Source of the DNA: Streptomyces sp. TP-A0356
Lineage (GTDB): Bacteria; Actinomycetota; Actinomycetes; Streptomycetales; Streptomycetaceae
Reading direction: 5' to 3'
Assembly: GCF_001417775.1 (NCBI RefSeq)
Contig: NZ_BBZJ01000027.1
Span: 50,816 to 114,815 of the forward strand
Length of the DNA stretch: 64,000 bases
In this document: in pieces, positions 8,661 through 16,497 of the stretch
Layout of the letters: each line of letters opens with the position of its first letter
Position numbering within the stretch: the first letter of the stretch is position 1
Notes under the pieces: model-generated
The model's database searches: none
What the model saw: the letters and a program-made list of their open reading frames with translations, nothing else
Told to the model about the DNA's origin: nothing
Translations under genes and position numbers: made by a program

Positions 8661-10334
8661 GTGGCCGAGCAGAACACCGAGTTGGTTCCCACTGTGAGAC
8701 GCGGCCGGCATGCGAAGCGGCGCGCGTCGGGCGGGTTGATGCGCTCGTCGGCGATGATGGCGATGGCCAGCCTGGTATCGAAGGCCACGGGAATGATCCG
8801 CCTTGTATTGCAGGGCGCCGCGCTGGGGACGCTGGCGGTAGGCGGTGCCTACAACACGGCCAACACGCTGCCGACCAGCCTGTACATCCTGATGATGGGC
8901 GGGGCCCTGAACTCAGTCCTGGTTCCGCAGCTGGTGCGGGCTCGGGCCGAGCATCCCGACGGCGGACGAGCGCATGAGCAACGGCTGGTCACCCTGGTGC
9001 TCAGCGTCCTCGCGATCGGCACGGTGGTGGCGGTGTGGTTGGCACCCCAGATCGTGAGCCTGAACACCCCGGACGCTCCGGGCAGTCATCAGCTGTTCGA
9101 GCTGACCGTGGTCTTCGCCCGGTTCTTGCTGCCGCAGGTCTTCTTCTATGGGCTGTTCTTCGTCCTCGGGCAGGTCCTCAACTCCCGGGGTAAATTCGGG
9201 GCGATGGCCTGGGCTCCGGTACTGAACAACGTCGTCCTGATCGCCATGTTTGGCCTGTACATGTGGCTAGCGCCGGCCCCTGGCCACGCCGCCGACGTCA
9301 CGCCCGGCCAAGTACGCCTGCTGGGTATCGGCACCACGGCGGGCATCGCGACGCAGGCCCTGTGCGTTATCCCGGCTCTCACCGGTACCGGGTTCCAGTG
9401 GCGGCTCCGCTTCGACTGGCGCGGCGTCGGCCTCGGCAAGAGTATGAGCGCGGCCCGCTGGACCCTGCTGTTCGTGCTGGTCAACCAGGTCGCCCTGACG
9501 GTGGTGACCCGCTACGCCAACGACGTCGACGCGGCACTGCCCAACGCCGGTGCAGGCAACAGCGCGTACTTCTTCGCACAGAACATCTGGACGCTGCCGC
9601 AGGGCATCATCACGGTCTCCCTGGTCACCGCGATCCTGCCGCGGATGAGCCAGGCCGTAGCTGAACGCCGCCTGGACGATCTACGCGAGGACATCTCCAG
9701 GGGCCTGCGCATCACCGGCGTCGCCATCGTCCCCGCCGCATTCTTCCTCCTGGCTTTCGGCCCCCAGATCGCCACAGTGATGTTCTCCTACGGCAGCGGA
9801 GGCGCGACCTCGGCCCAGCCGCTGGGCCACATTGTGCAGGCGTTTGCCTTGGGCCTGGTCCCCTTCTCTGCCCAATACCTGCTACTGAGGGGCTTTTACG
9901 CCTTCGAGGACACCCGGACTCCGTTCTGGATGGCCGTGTGGATCTCCGCTCTCGACATCATCCTTGCCACCGGCTGCCACCTGCTCCTGGCCGCTCGCTG
10001 GGCCGTCACCGGCATGGCTGCGGCCTACGCCGCCTCCTACGCGATCGGCCTGCTGATCACCGCAGTGCAGCTGCGCCACCGCTTGGCGGGCCGCCTGGAC
10101 GGCAAGCGCCTACTGCGCACCTACGCCAAGCTCACCTGCGCCGCGGGGACAGCGGGCGCCATCGGCTGGACAGCGGCCCACGCCTGCGACGGTGTCGTCG
10201 CAGCCCCGTCGGCGGACTCCCTCCTAGCCCTCATGGCAGGGGGAAGCGTCATGCTCGTATCGTTCCTGCTCCTGGCCCGCATACTGCGGATCAGCGAACT
10301 TCGGAGCCTGCGGGGGCTACCTGGCCAGGCGTGA
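8661..10334 (+). CDS. MurJ/MviN-family lipid flippase (paralogue)
   Basis: A 557-residue polytopic protein with about 14 membrane segments, the usual MurJ core. The GTG at 8661 follows GAGGAG ten bases upstream, which overlaps the end of the broken permease. The opening SSAMMAMASLVSKATGMIRL and PQVFFYGLFFVLGQVLNSRG are characteristic of the MVF superfamily that flips lipid-linked wall precursors. It lacks the long cytoplasmic C-terminal kinase-like extension of the main actinobacterial MviN and is probably an extra copy. Next to a teichoic-acid-type permease remnant it may have belonged to an acquired cell-wall polymer cluster. The gene looks intact. Confidence 0.85.
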   Translation: MAEQNTELVPTVRRGRHAKRRASGGLMRSSAMMAMASLVSKATGMIRLVLQGAALGTLAVGGAYNTANTLPTSLYILMMGGALNSVLVPQLVRARAEHPDGGRAHEQRLVTLVLSVLAIGTVVAVWLAPQIVSLNTPDAPGSHQLFELTVVFARFLLPQVFFYGLFFVLGQVLNSRGKFGAMAWAPVLNNVVLIAMFGLYMWLAPAPGHAADVTPGQVRLLGIGTTAGIATQALCVIPALTGTGFQWRLRFDWRGVGLGKSMSAARWTLLFVLVNQVALTVVTRYANDVDAALPNAGAGNSAYFFAQNIWTLPQGIITVSLVTAILPRMSQAVAERRLDDLREDISRGLRITGVAIVPAAFFLLAFGPQIATVMFSYGSGGATSAQPLGHIVQAFALGLVPFSAQYLLLRGFYAFEDTRTPFWMAVWISALDIILATGCHLLLAARWAVTGMAAAYAASYAIGLLITAVQLRHRLAGRLDGKRLLRTYAKLTCAAGTAGAIGWTAAHACDGVVAAPSADSLLALMAGGSVMLVSFLLLARILRISELRSLRGLPGQA

Positions 10335-10573
10335 CCGTCAACTGAGGCTCTCCTCGTAGCCTGAAGACCATGGCTGCGGGGGAAGTTGGGGTCATGGCAG
10401 AGAAGCTTCTGCCGTCATGGTGGCGAATGACCTTCAGTGCTCACGGCCGCCTGTGTGAGGCACATCGCATCAGTCCATCGTGGGTTTCACCGCCTCAATG
10501 TGACATGATCACGCTCCTAAACGCCGCCGCTGACCACGGCGGTTTGAACATCAAAACGGGAACTTTCAACGTA

Positions 10574-10684
10574 ATGCGTACACGTACAGCGATTTCTGCT
10601 GACTCTGCCTCCCCCCTGGCCGCTGCGCTTGCTTCCACCAGTGCGCCCGCCTTCGCCGCTGACGGTGAGGCCGCCAGCACCTGA
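10574..10684 (+). pseudogene. Signal-peptide-like stub, 36 residues
   Basis: The ATG at 10574 opens MRTRTAISADSASPLAAALA followed by STSAPAFA and a stop eight residues later. This looks like a Sec signal peptide with an Ala-x-Ala cleavage site and no mature protein. It resembles in style, not in sequence, the signals of the two secreted proteins at 12801 and 16349. It is probably the remnant of a secreted-protein gene; a real tiny peptide is less likely. Confidence 0.3.
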
Positions 10685-10917
10685 TGCCCCAGCTTGATGT
10701 GTCAGCTGAGGCACCGTTTTCATCTTCTACATGCAGGTCATGCGACTGATCCAAGTCGGTGATCTCGTACGCGTGCCTCTCGCGGACAGTCACCTGTGCT
10801 CAAGATCGCCTGCCTACGGGCGACCTCGGCGTTGATCAGCACTAGCAGGGCGCGCAGAAGCGCGGCCGCGTAACGCGCAGACGGGCAGCACTCAGTGAGT
10901 GTGCGCCAGTTCACGTG

Positions 10918-10943
10918 TCCCGTATACGCGCCTTGTATACACT
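10918..10943. promoter_or_regulatory. CGTATACG / TGTATACAC element
   Basis: CCGTATACGCGCCTTGTATACACTG contains two GTATAC palindromes 9 bp apart, about 125 bp upstream of the GT87-type gene. It resembles the TGTnnATAC elements at 874 and 6245. It could be a promoter (TTGTATACACT gives a plausible -10) or an operator. Confidence 0.35.
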
Positions 10944-11067
10944 GAATGGATAGTTGCATCGTGATCATCGGCCTCCCCCCACTCGGCCTCCCTGGACCTG
11001 GCACGTGTCAACGGCGGCGGCGCGCGGCCGACCTCGGCATCCGCATCCGGCGAAAGTCCGATGCCTG

Positions 11068-12522
11068 ATGTCAACTGCCGTTCGTGCACAGGAGCCAGGC
11101 GCTGCCATTGCCGTCACCGCCGATTCGCCGCGCGTCGGTCGACGCTGGGAGTGGCCACTGCTGGTGGTCTGCGCCGTGTCCGCACTCGTGGTGGGCCTGC
11201 TGTCGCCTGCCGACACCTCGCAGGAAGCGTGGGGCCTGGCAGCCGCATTGGGATACGGCTGTGCCGCACTCGTCGCGGCGAGGTCGTCCGCGCCGTGGGC
11301 ACCGGCCCCCGCCGTGGTCGCGGTCGTCGGTGCGGTCGTCGTGCCGCTGGTCTATCTGACGGTGATCAGCAAGGAGCAGATGGAGGTCGGCGTCGTGGAG
11401 CGGGCGGCCGACCTGCTGTTCGCCTCCGGAACCCCGTACCACCCCACACCGCACGTGGTACGGGACTTCAATCCCTACCTTCCCGGCATGGCGCTCTTCG
11501 GCATACCGCACATGCTGTTCGGGGAAAGCCCGTTCACCAGCGCCCGGTTGTGGTTCCTCGTCGGCTTCCTCGCGGCCGTAGCAGGCGCGATACGGGTGCT
11601 GACCAATGGTCGGGAGACAGACGCCGGCCGGGTCAGCACCCCGCGCGGGGTCACCGGCAGGACGGGCGTGTTGTGGCTGATCGCCTGTCCCGTCGTCGCG
11701 CTGCCGCTCACCATCGGTGGTGTGGACCCGCCAGTCATCGGATTGATGTGCCTGGCCCTGGCCTTCACGCAGCGCGGCGATGCCGGACGGGCGGGGCTGG
11801 CCCTCGGCGCGGCGGCCACGCTGAAGTGGACCGCCTGGCCGGCCATCCCGGTGCTCGTCGCCGTACTGGCGGTACGCGGCGGACAGCGGACCGCGGCCAA
11901 GTGCGCGGCGGGAACCGTGGGGATCGCCGTGCTCGCCGTCCTGCCCTCGGCTCTGGCGGACACCGGTGCCTTCTACCGCAACGTCGTTCTCTACCCCTTG
12001 GGCCTCGGTCCCACGGCATCGTCCGCGCAGAGTCCTTTGCTGGGGCATCTGATCACGGTGCTGGTCCCGCACGGCAAGGCGGTCACGATGGCACTCATCG
12101 TGCTGAGCGCCGCGGGTGTGGGCCTCTCGCTCCTGATCCGCCCACCGAGGAGCGCCGTGTCCGGTGCCGACCGACTGGCCCTCGGCCTGACCTTGGCGAT
12201 AGTGCTGTCTCCTGCCACCCGCATCGGCTACGCCATATACCCGATCATCCTGCTGACTTGGCCGCGCTTTGCCGCCGCCCTGTCGGCGGGCGTACTCGGC
12301 AAGCAGTCGCACGGGACGGGCCGGCGGCTGACCAGCGGGCGTGACGGTGCGTACCAACCCGTCGGCTTCCTGTCGTACCGCTCGCCCTGGCCGGCCGTGC
12401 ACCCGCCGAGCGCGGCCACCACGGCGGCGCCGAGCAGGTCGCCGCTGATCACCTGCCAGCGCTTGGCCTGCGTGTCTGAAAGGGCACTCGCGTGCAACGC
12501 CAGGACCACGGAAGGGTGTTGA
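11068..12522 (+). CDS. GT87/DUF2029-like polyprenyl-phosphate-dependent mannosyltransferase-type membrane protein
   Basis: A 484-residue protein with about ten membrane segments up to residue ~425. The loop after the third segment contains YHPTPHVVRDFNPYLPGMAL, which resembles the substrate loop of GT-C enzymes of the DUF2029/GT87 type that use polyprenyl-phosphate sugars outside the membrane. The last 60 residues (from about 12350) are Ser/Pro/Arg-rich and unlike the family. There the opposite strand reads as a decayed membrane or lipoprotein sequence, so the natural stop was probably lost and the frame runs into foreign DNA. The start at ATG 11068 has only a weak site (GAAAG). Family confidence is moderate. 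Confidence 0.65.
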   Translation: MSTAVRAQEPGAAIAVTADSPRVGRRWEWPLLVVCAVSALVVGLLSPADTSQEAWGLAAALGYGCAALVAARSSAPWAPAPAVVAVVGAVVVPLVYLTVISKEQMEVGVVERAADLLFASGTPYHPTPHVVRDFNPYLPGMALFGIPHMLFGESPFTSARLWFLVGFLAAVAGAIRVLTNGRETDAGRVSTPRGVTGRTGVLWLIACPVVALPLTIGGVDPPVIGLMCLALAFTQRGDAGRAGLALGAAATLKWTAWPAIPVLVAVLAVRGGQRTAAKCAAGTVGIAVLAVLPSALADTGAFYRNVVLYPLGLGPTASSAQSPLLGHLITVLVPHGKAVTMALIVLSAAGVGLSLLIRPPRSAVSGADRLALGLTLAIVLSPATRIGYAIYPIILLTWPRFAAALSAGVLGKQSHGTGRRLTSGRDGAYQPVGFLSYRSPWPAVHPPSAATTAAPSRSPLITCQRLACVSERALACNARTTEGC

Positions 12523-12660
12523 GGAAGTGACGCGAGGCGCATCTGGCCTGATCTTGCACTGTGACGCGACCAGATCACCGGACTTCACGGGTTCAACCTG
12601 CGTAACCGGAGCAGAACGTCACCTTCGATGCGATGCCGGTTGCAAGATCAATAAATTGGT
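12523..12660. other. Intergenic, no gene recognised
   Basis: A short AT-richer stretch (ATCAATAAATTG near 12646) precedes the shared promoter segment of the secreted-protein gene. No gene is seen. Confidence 0.4.
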
Positions 12661-12800
12661 GTGATCATGACAATGATCGAGGCGCTTCACCAAGCCTTCA
12701 CAATCAACTATCGGTGGCGGATCAGCATGGTTGGGGCCGCAGCGGGGCAACGCTGCGGCCCCACCCCCGCCATCGGTCTGCACATCAGGAGGAGACAGTG
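12661..12800 (+). promoter_or_regulatory. Promoter and leader hairpin of secreted protein A
   Basis: Three blocks match the region upstream of the homologous gene at 16349. GATCATGACAATGA lies at 12663-12676. GGTTGGGG at 12729 leads into a perfect 13-bp hairpin (12732-12763) with loop GGGCAA. GCACATCAGGAG at 12780 holds the ribosome binding site. In the second copy the hairpin stem differs but still pairs around the same GGGCAA loop. This is good evidence for a functional transcribed leader; what it senses is unknown. Confidence 0.6.
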
Positions 12801-13148
12801 ATGACGGAGCACACTCAGCCCGCAAGACGGGCGCGGACCACCATAACGCGCGTCGCTGCGTTCACGGGGGCGGCGATCGCGGCCGTAGCCCTGTCCGCGC
12901 CGTCTGCGATGGCGAGCGGCACGAGCCCCAGGCTCAACGGTTGCTACTCCACGTGGGGGAGCACGGGATCGGTGGGCCACTGCGTCTCCGTGACGGTGGC
13001 CGGCCAGTACAAGAACCGCGGCGTGTGCACCTTCGGTAACGAGGACTCCATCTGGACGGTCTTCGGGTACGGGGCCTCGAACCCGAAGTGGGGCGGAGTC
13101 GAGTGCACCTTCGACATCTCGAAGTCCTACATCATGTACACAAATTGA
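12801..13148 (+). CDS. Small secreted four-cysteine protein A, bacteriocin-like
   Basis: A 115-residue precursor. The ATG at 12801 follows AGGAGGAG with six-base spacing; a GTG at 12798 is possible. Residues 1-38 are a Sec signal: an Arg-rich start, a hydrophobic Ala/Val core, cleavage after SAMA. The mature part is about 77 residues and begins SGTSPRLNGCYSTWG. It has four Cys (in NGCYS, GHCVS, GVCTF and VECTF) that should form two disulfides, and several Trp, Tyr and Gly. By hand alignment it is about half identical to the protein at 15996-16349, with the same Cys spacing and no gaps. It lies 78 bp before an ABC ATPase gene, across a hairpin. Likely roles are an antimicrobial protein or a secreted signal; the family is not one I can name. 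Confidence 0.8.
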   Translation: MTEHTQPARRARTTITRVAAFTGAAIAAVALSAPSAMASGTSPRLNGCYSTWGSTGSVGHCVSVTVAGQYKNRGVCTFGNEDSIWTVFGYGASNPKWGGVECTFDISKSYIMYTN

Positions 13149-13175
13149 TGCGTCTCGGCAGGTAGAGGTGATGTG

Positions 13176-13205
13176 ACCGGGTGCCGCCCTCGGGTGGCAC
13201 CCGGT
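13176..13205 (+). terminator. Hairpin between protein A gene and ABC operon
   Basis: ACCGGGTGCC and GGCACCCGGT form a perfect 10-bp stem with a further CCC/GGG pair in the loop. No T-run follows, as is usual in Streptomyces. It probably terminates or attenuates transcription, so that protein A is made in excess over the ABC genes. Confidence 0.6.
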
Positions 13206-13226
13206 CGCGCATGTGAAAGGAACAAC

Positions 13227-13979
13227 GTGGAACCGATCGCATCGCTGTCGGGACTCGCTCAGGGCTACGGCCGGAACCGGGTGATCACAGGACTCGACTG
13301 GGATCTCGGCATGGGCGTCTATGGACTTCTGGGCCCCAACGGTGCGGGAAAGACAACGCTTCTCCGCACCCTCGCCACGGTTGCCCCTCCCCAGGAGGGA
13401 AGCCTGGAGATCTGCGGCAGAAAGGTGAACTCCGAGCGGTCGGCGAGGGCGGCGCGCCCTATGATCGGCTACCTGCCTCAGGAATTCGGATACTATCCGA
13501 CCTTTTCGGTCTACGACTTCGTCAGGTACAGCGCGTGGCTGCGCGGGGTTCCCGACCGTGAGGCGCACGGTGCGGCTGTGAAGGCAATCGCATCCGTCCT
13601 TCTAGACGGGCGGGCGCAGGCCACGATGAAGTCTCTCTCCGGTGGCATGCTGCGGCGCGCCGGCATCGCCGCGGCCATCGTCGGTTCGCCGAGACTCCTG
13701 CTCCTGGACGAGCCGACCGTCGGGCTGGACCCGGAACAGCGCTTGCAGTTCCGCGAGCTGATCAGATCGCTGACGGGTTCGGCGATCGTGCTGAGCACAC
13801 ACCTCGTCGAGGATGTGGCGGCTGTATGCGACCAGGTCGTCGTCATGCAGTCCGGAAGGTTCCTCTTCCGCGGCACACCCGAGGCCCTTGCGGGCAACAC
13901 CCGATCCGGAGTGGCGGGCGACAGCCCGTTGGAGCGCGGCTACATGGCGGCCTTGTCAGGGCAGGGGGAGCTTTCCTGA
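13227..13979 (+). CDS. ABC transporter ATP-binding protein
   Basis: A 250-residue stand-alone ATPase. The GTG at 13227 follows GAAAGG with six-base spacing. All motifs are present: Walker A GPNGAGKTT (36-44), Q-loop near LPQEFG (83-88), signature LSGGM (137-141), Walker B LLLLDEP (157-163) and switch His192 in STHLVED. The DRA/BcrA-like layout suits antibiotic, bacteriocin or lantibiotic exporters and immunity pumps. Its stop overlaps the start of the next membrane gene (TGATG), so stoichiometric translation with the permease is likely. Because the neighbouring secreted proteins have their own Sec signals, this transporter is more likely to protect the producer or move something else than to export them. 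Confidence 0.9.
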   Translation: MEPIASLSGLAQGYGRNRVITGLDWDLGMGVYGLLGPNGAGKTTLLRTLATVAPPQEGSLEICGRKVNSERSARAARPMIGYLPQEFGYYPTFSVYDFVRYSAWLRGVPDREAHGAAVKAIASVLLDGRAQATMKSLSGGMLRRAGIAAAIVGSPRLLLLDEPTVGLDPEQRLQFRELIRSLTGSAIVLSTHLVEDVAAVCDQVVVMQSGRFLFRGTPEALAGNTRSGVAGDSPLERGYMAALSGQGELS

Positions 13980-15241
13980 TGCGTATCCTCTGGATGGAGT
14001 TGCGGCGCTCTCCCCTGCGATGGTGGTTCCCCGTCCTCGTCGCTCTGGACGTGGCGGTCCTTTTCGGACGGGCTCAATGGTGGATCGGCATCTGGCCGCA
14101 GGCCAGCGCGGCGGCTCAGGTACCCGCCTTCTACCTCGGCCCGTTCCTGGGGGCCTACGCGGCGTGGGCTTCCGGCCGGATCCACCGACTCGGCTTCGAG
14201 GACCAGCACACGGCGGGAGCCAGGCCCAGATGGCAGGTCGAGGGAGCGCACATCGCAGCAGTCGCCGTTTACGGTGGCGTCTCCTACGGCGTGGGCGCCG
14301 TGGTTGCCGCCGCGGTCAGCTACCACGACGCCGGACCCGGATTCCTGTGGCCCAGTTACCTGCTGCTGGGTGCGGCGCTCATCCTTCTGTGCATCGCTGT
14401 CGGCCACCTCGCCGGACGCTGGTTCCCGTCCGCTTTCGCCACCCCAGTCATCTCCGGCCTGGCCTCCTTCGTCGTAGTGACGATGAACGGCGGCCCCATG
14501 AAGGTCGGCCTGTTCGTGCTCTCCGGCGCCCCTGCCATGGAAGTGACTCCGGGACGTCTTGCCATTCGATGGGGTCTGGCGCTCTCCGCGGTGGCCGTGG
14601 CCGTTCTCACGCCACGCGTACTGCCCGGATACACCGGCGAACGCGGAAAGGTGATCGCCAGACTGCCGGCCATCGGCACCTCGGCACTCGCCGTCGCATG
14701 CCTGGCAGGCGTGCTCACAGCAGGACCCGTGCAGACGGCGCGAGCGAATCCGAGTGCTCCGCTGTGCACGCGCACCGAGCCGAAGATCTGCGTGTGGCCC
14801 GAAGAGCGCATCTACCTGCCGCGACTGGAAGCGATGGCACGGCGCATGTCCGCGCTTCCTCCGGTCATCAAATCTCCCTCGGCGTTCTACGAGCAAGGAC
14901 TGAGGGGCGACAAGGCACAGGACATCGACTTCTCGATCTTCGAGGGATCCATGTGGGAGGCGGCCGACAGCATGTCCATCGCCATCTCCCGGACCTCCAC
15001 GCCGCCCTTCTGCCACGCGGTGGACAGCACGAACGAAGACCGGCGCATGCAGGCGTACTTCCAGCTCGACTCCTGGCTCGCAGCCCGGATCTCGGGCGCC
15101 GGGCAGCCGGCCGACATTCATGGGGGGCCGCCCGGTGTCGACCAGGCAGCGATCGCAAGGCTGATCAAGCAGCCCGAGCCGACGCAGGAGGACTGGGCGA
15201 AGAAGCAGATCAAGGCGATCGAGGGTACGCGCTGTGCCTGA
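13979..15241 (+). CDS. ABC permease-like membrane protein with large extracellular domain
   Basis: A 420-residue protein starting at the ATG that overlaps the ATPase stop. Six or seven membrane segments cover residues ~15-255. From about residue 258 to the end there is a soluble segment beginning ARANPSAPLCTRTEPKICVW, followed by PEERIYLPRLEAMARRM, with further Cys near residues 345 and 419; by topology it should be outside the cell. A Cys-containing CVWPE-type motif like this is one I recall from Streptomyces ABC proteins near peptide loci, but I cannot name the family with certainty. An external domain could bind or neutralise the small secreted proteins. It overlaps the next gene by 8 nt. 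Confidence 0.75.
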   Translation: MRILWMELRRSPLRWWFPVLVALDVAVLFGRAQWWIGIWPQASAAAQVPAFYLGPFLGAYAAWASGRIHRLGFEDQHTAGARPRWQVEGAHIAAVAVYGGVSYGVGAVVAAAVSYHDAGPGFLWPSYLLLGAALILLCIAVGHLAGRWFPSAFATPVISGLASFVVVTMNGGPMKVGLFVLSGAPAMEVTPGRLAIRWGLALSAVAVAVLTPRVLPGYTGERGKVIARLPAIGTSALAVACLAGVLTAGPVQTARANPSAPLCTRTEPKICVWPEERIYLPRLEAMARRMSALPPVIKSPSAFYEQGLRGDKAQDIDFSIFEGSMWEAADSMSIAISRTSTPPFCHAVDSTNEDRRMQAYFQLDSWLAARISGAGQPADIHGGPPGVDQAAIARLIKQPEPTQEDWAKKQIKAIEGTRCA

Positions 15242-15872
15242 TCTCCGCGAGTCCTGGATCCGCTACCTGCAGGCTCATCGCTTCCGCGGAATCGCCGTGG
15301 GCTGGGCGCTGGTGATCGCGTGCGACGTGGCCTTCGGAGCCACCCGCCTCGACTTCCCCTTCAGCGGCAACGGATCCTCCAGCACCCCTCTGAGACACGA
15401 GATGCCCCTCGCCCTGGCCGTGATCGCCGTAGGCGGCCTCGGCAGCGCCATGGACTCCCTGGAGGAAGCGGCGGCGAAGGGTTTCAGACGAGTCGAGATC
15501 ACCTACCTCGTCGGAGCCGTCACAGTGGCGGCGCTGCTGCTCGTCGCGGCCGAGGCACTCGTCAGCCCCATGGACACCGTGCTGCTTCTCCTCCGAGGCT
15601 TGCTGATCTGGGTCGGGCTCGCCCTACTGTCCGGGCGGGCATGGGGATGGAGATTCTCCTGGATCCTTCCCCTGGTCACCCTGTTTCCCCTGACCTACTG
15701 GCAGGTCGATGGCCTTGGGCGGTTCCGGTGGTGGGACTGGACGGATCAGCCCGGACACTCGCTCCCCTGCTGGTGGATCGCGATGGGCAGCCTGCTCGCG
15801 GGCAGCGTCGCGATAGCGCTGACTCCGTGGCGCGTCGTCCGGTTGCGTCGCGTATTTCGGCGGAGCAGGTAG
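15234..15872 (+). CDS. Second membrane subunit of the ABC system
   Basis: A 212-residue protein with about six membrane segments (first near residues 20-38, last near 185-202). It starts at a GTG inside the end of the previous gene, so it is translationally coupled. The ending is basic (VVRLRRVFRRSR). No domain is recognised. With the preceding protein it would form the two-subunit membrane part served by the single ATPase. A strong bidirectional terminator follows at 15938. Confidence 0.75.
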   Translation: MPDLRESWIRYLQAHRFRGIAVGWALVIACDVAFGATRLDFPFSGNGSSSTPLRHEMPLALAVIAVGGLGSAMDSLEEAAAKGFRRVEITYLVGAVTVAALLLVAAEALVSPMDTVLLLLRGLLIWVGLALLSGRAWGWRFSWILPLVTLFPLTYWQVDGLGRFRWWDWTDQPGHSLPCWWIAMGSLLAGSVAIALTPWRVVRLRRVFRRSR

Positions 15873-15937
15873 CCAGCGGGGGAATTCCATGCGGCGTACG
15901 TGAATGCTCTGATTGTCCGTGCGTATGCTCATTGGAC

Positions 15938-15978
15938 GCGCTGCAGGGGTGCCCCGAGTCGGGACACCCCTGCAGCGC
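15938..15978. terminator. Bidirectional terminator between convergent genes
   Basis: GCGCTGCAGGGGTG pairs perfectly with CACCCCTGCAGCGC, and CCCGA/TCGGG extends the stem inside. It lies between the stop of the ABC operon (15872) and the stop of the convergent secreted-protein gene (15996). Confidence 0.8.
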
Positions 15979-15995
15979 TGACTTAGCGTCGCCTC

Positions 15996-16349
15996 TTACG
16001 AGTCAACCTTGAAGTTGATCCAGGACCTGTTGGCGGAGAAAGTGCACTCCACATAACCCCAACTGGGCTTGGAGTTGCCCTGGTGGAACAGGTACCAGAT
16101 CGACGAGTCTCCGGAGAGGCTGCAGTCGATCTCGTTCTGGAAGTCACCGGTACGCCCCACCGACTGGCAGTGTCCGTTGGATCCGGTGTTACCCCAGGTG
16201 GAATAGCAGCCGTACGTCGTGGGGCTCGTGCCGCTGGCCAGCGCGGTCGGAGCGGTCACGGTGACGGCCGCCGCGGCCAGGCCCGCGATCGCAAACGCTC
16301 GCGCCATCGTCTTTCGTGCCCGCGGCGCGGAATGATTGAGCTCCGCCAT
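15996..16349 (-). CDS. Small secreted four-cysteine protein B, bacteriocin-like
   Basis: A 117-residue precursor. The ATG at 16349 is preferred because AGGAG lies eight bases upstream; the ATG at 16355 is only two bases from it. The Sec signal (RARKTMARAFAIAGLAAAAV, then TVTAPTALA) ends just before SGTSP. The mature part has four Cys in YGCYS, GHCQS, IDCSL and VECTF and aligns without gaps to protein A (shared SGTSP, GCYSTWG, SIW, WG.VECTF). It is convergent with the ABC operon and shares promoter and leader sequence with gene A. The two proteins diverge most between the third and fourth Cys and at the C-terminus, as expected of paired partners or of toxins with different targets. Confidence 0.8.
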   Translation of the reverse strand: MAELNHSAPRARKTMARAFAIAGLAAAAVTVTAPTALASGTSPTTYGCYSTWGNTGSNGHCQSVGRTGDFQNEIDCSLSGDSSIWYLFHQGNSKPSWGYVECTFSANRSWINFKVDS

Positions 16350-16497
16350 ATTCATTTCTCCTGATGTGCGGTCCGGCGCCGGGCAAGGATGGCGGCGTTG
16401 CCCCGCCGTAACCCCAACCGTTCTCCCGTTGCCGGTGGTTGACTGAAATGCGCGAGCGGTGGAACACAGGACACTCGCGCTCACTGTCATGATCGCA
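16350..16497 (-). promoter_or_regulatory. Promoter and leader of secreted protein B
   Basis: Read on the minus strand, GATCATGACAGTGA (16494-16481) matches the promoter block of gene A. GGTTGGGGTTAC, then the short hairpin GGCG-GGGCAA-CGCC and GCACATCAGGAG, match its leader. The conserved loop with different but paired stem bases indicates selection on RNA or DNA structure. Confidence 0.55.

Larger units (their letters stand above)
10335..11067. other. Intergenic region with decayed sequence
   Basis: No intact gene is visible in about 730 bp. It contains a signal-peptide-like stub (10574-10684), a minus-strand frame around 10738-10979 with a plausible helical stretch (SARYAAALLRALLVLINAEV) but no recognisable family, and an AT-rich promoter-like element at 10918-10943. 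GC and codon use differ from the conserved flanks. Confidence 0.4.

Noticed and set aside
13173..13226. Longer N-terminus for the ABC ATPase from 13173
   Set aside because: The extension covers the hairpin at 13176-13205 and has no ribosome binding site; GAAAGG before the GTG at 13227 fits the family start.
12801..16349. Calling proteins A and B lactococcin 972-family bacteriocins
   Set aside because: Context is similar, but lactococcin 972 has no cysteines and a different core; A and B share a distinctive four-Cys pattern.
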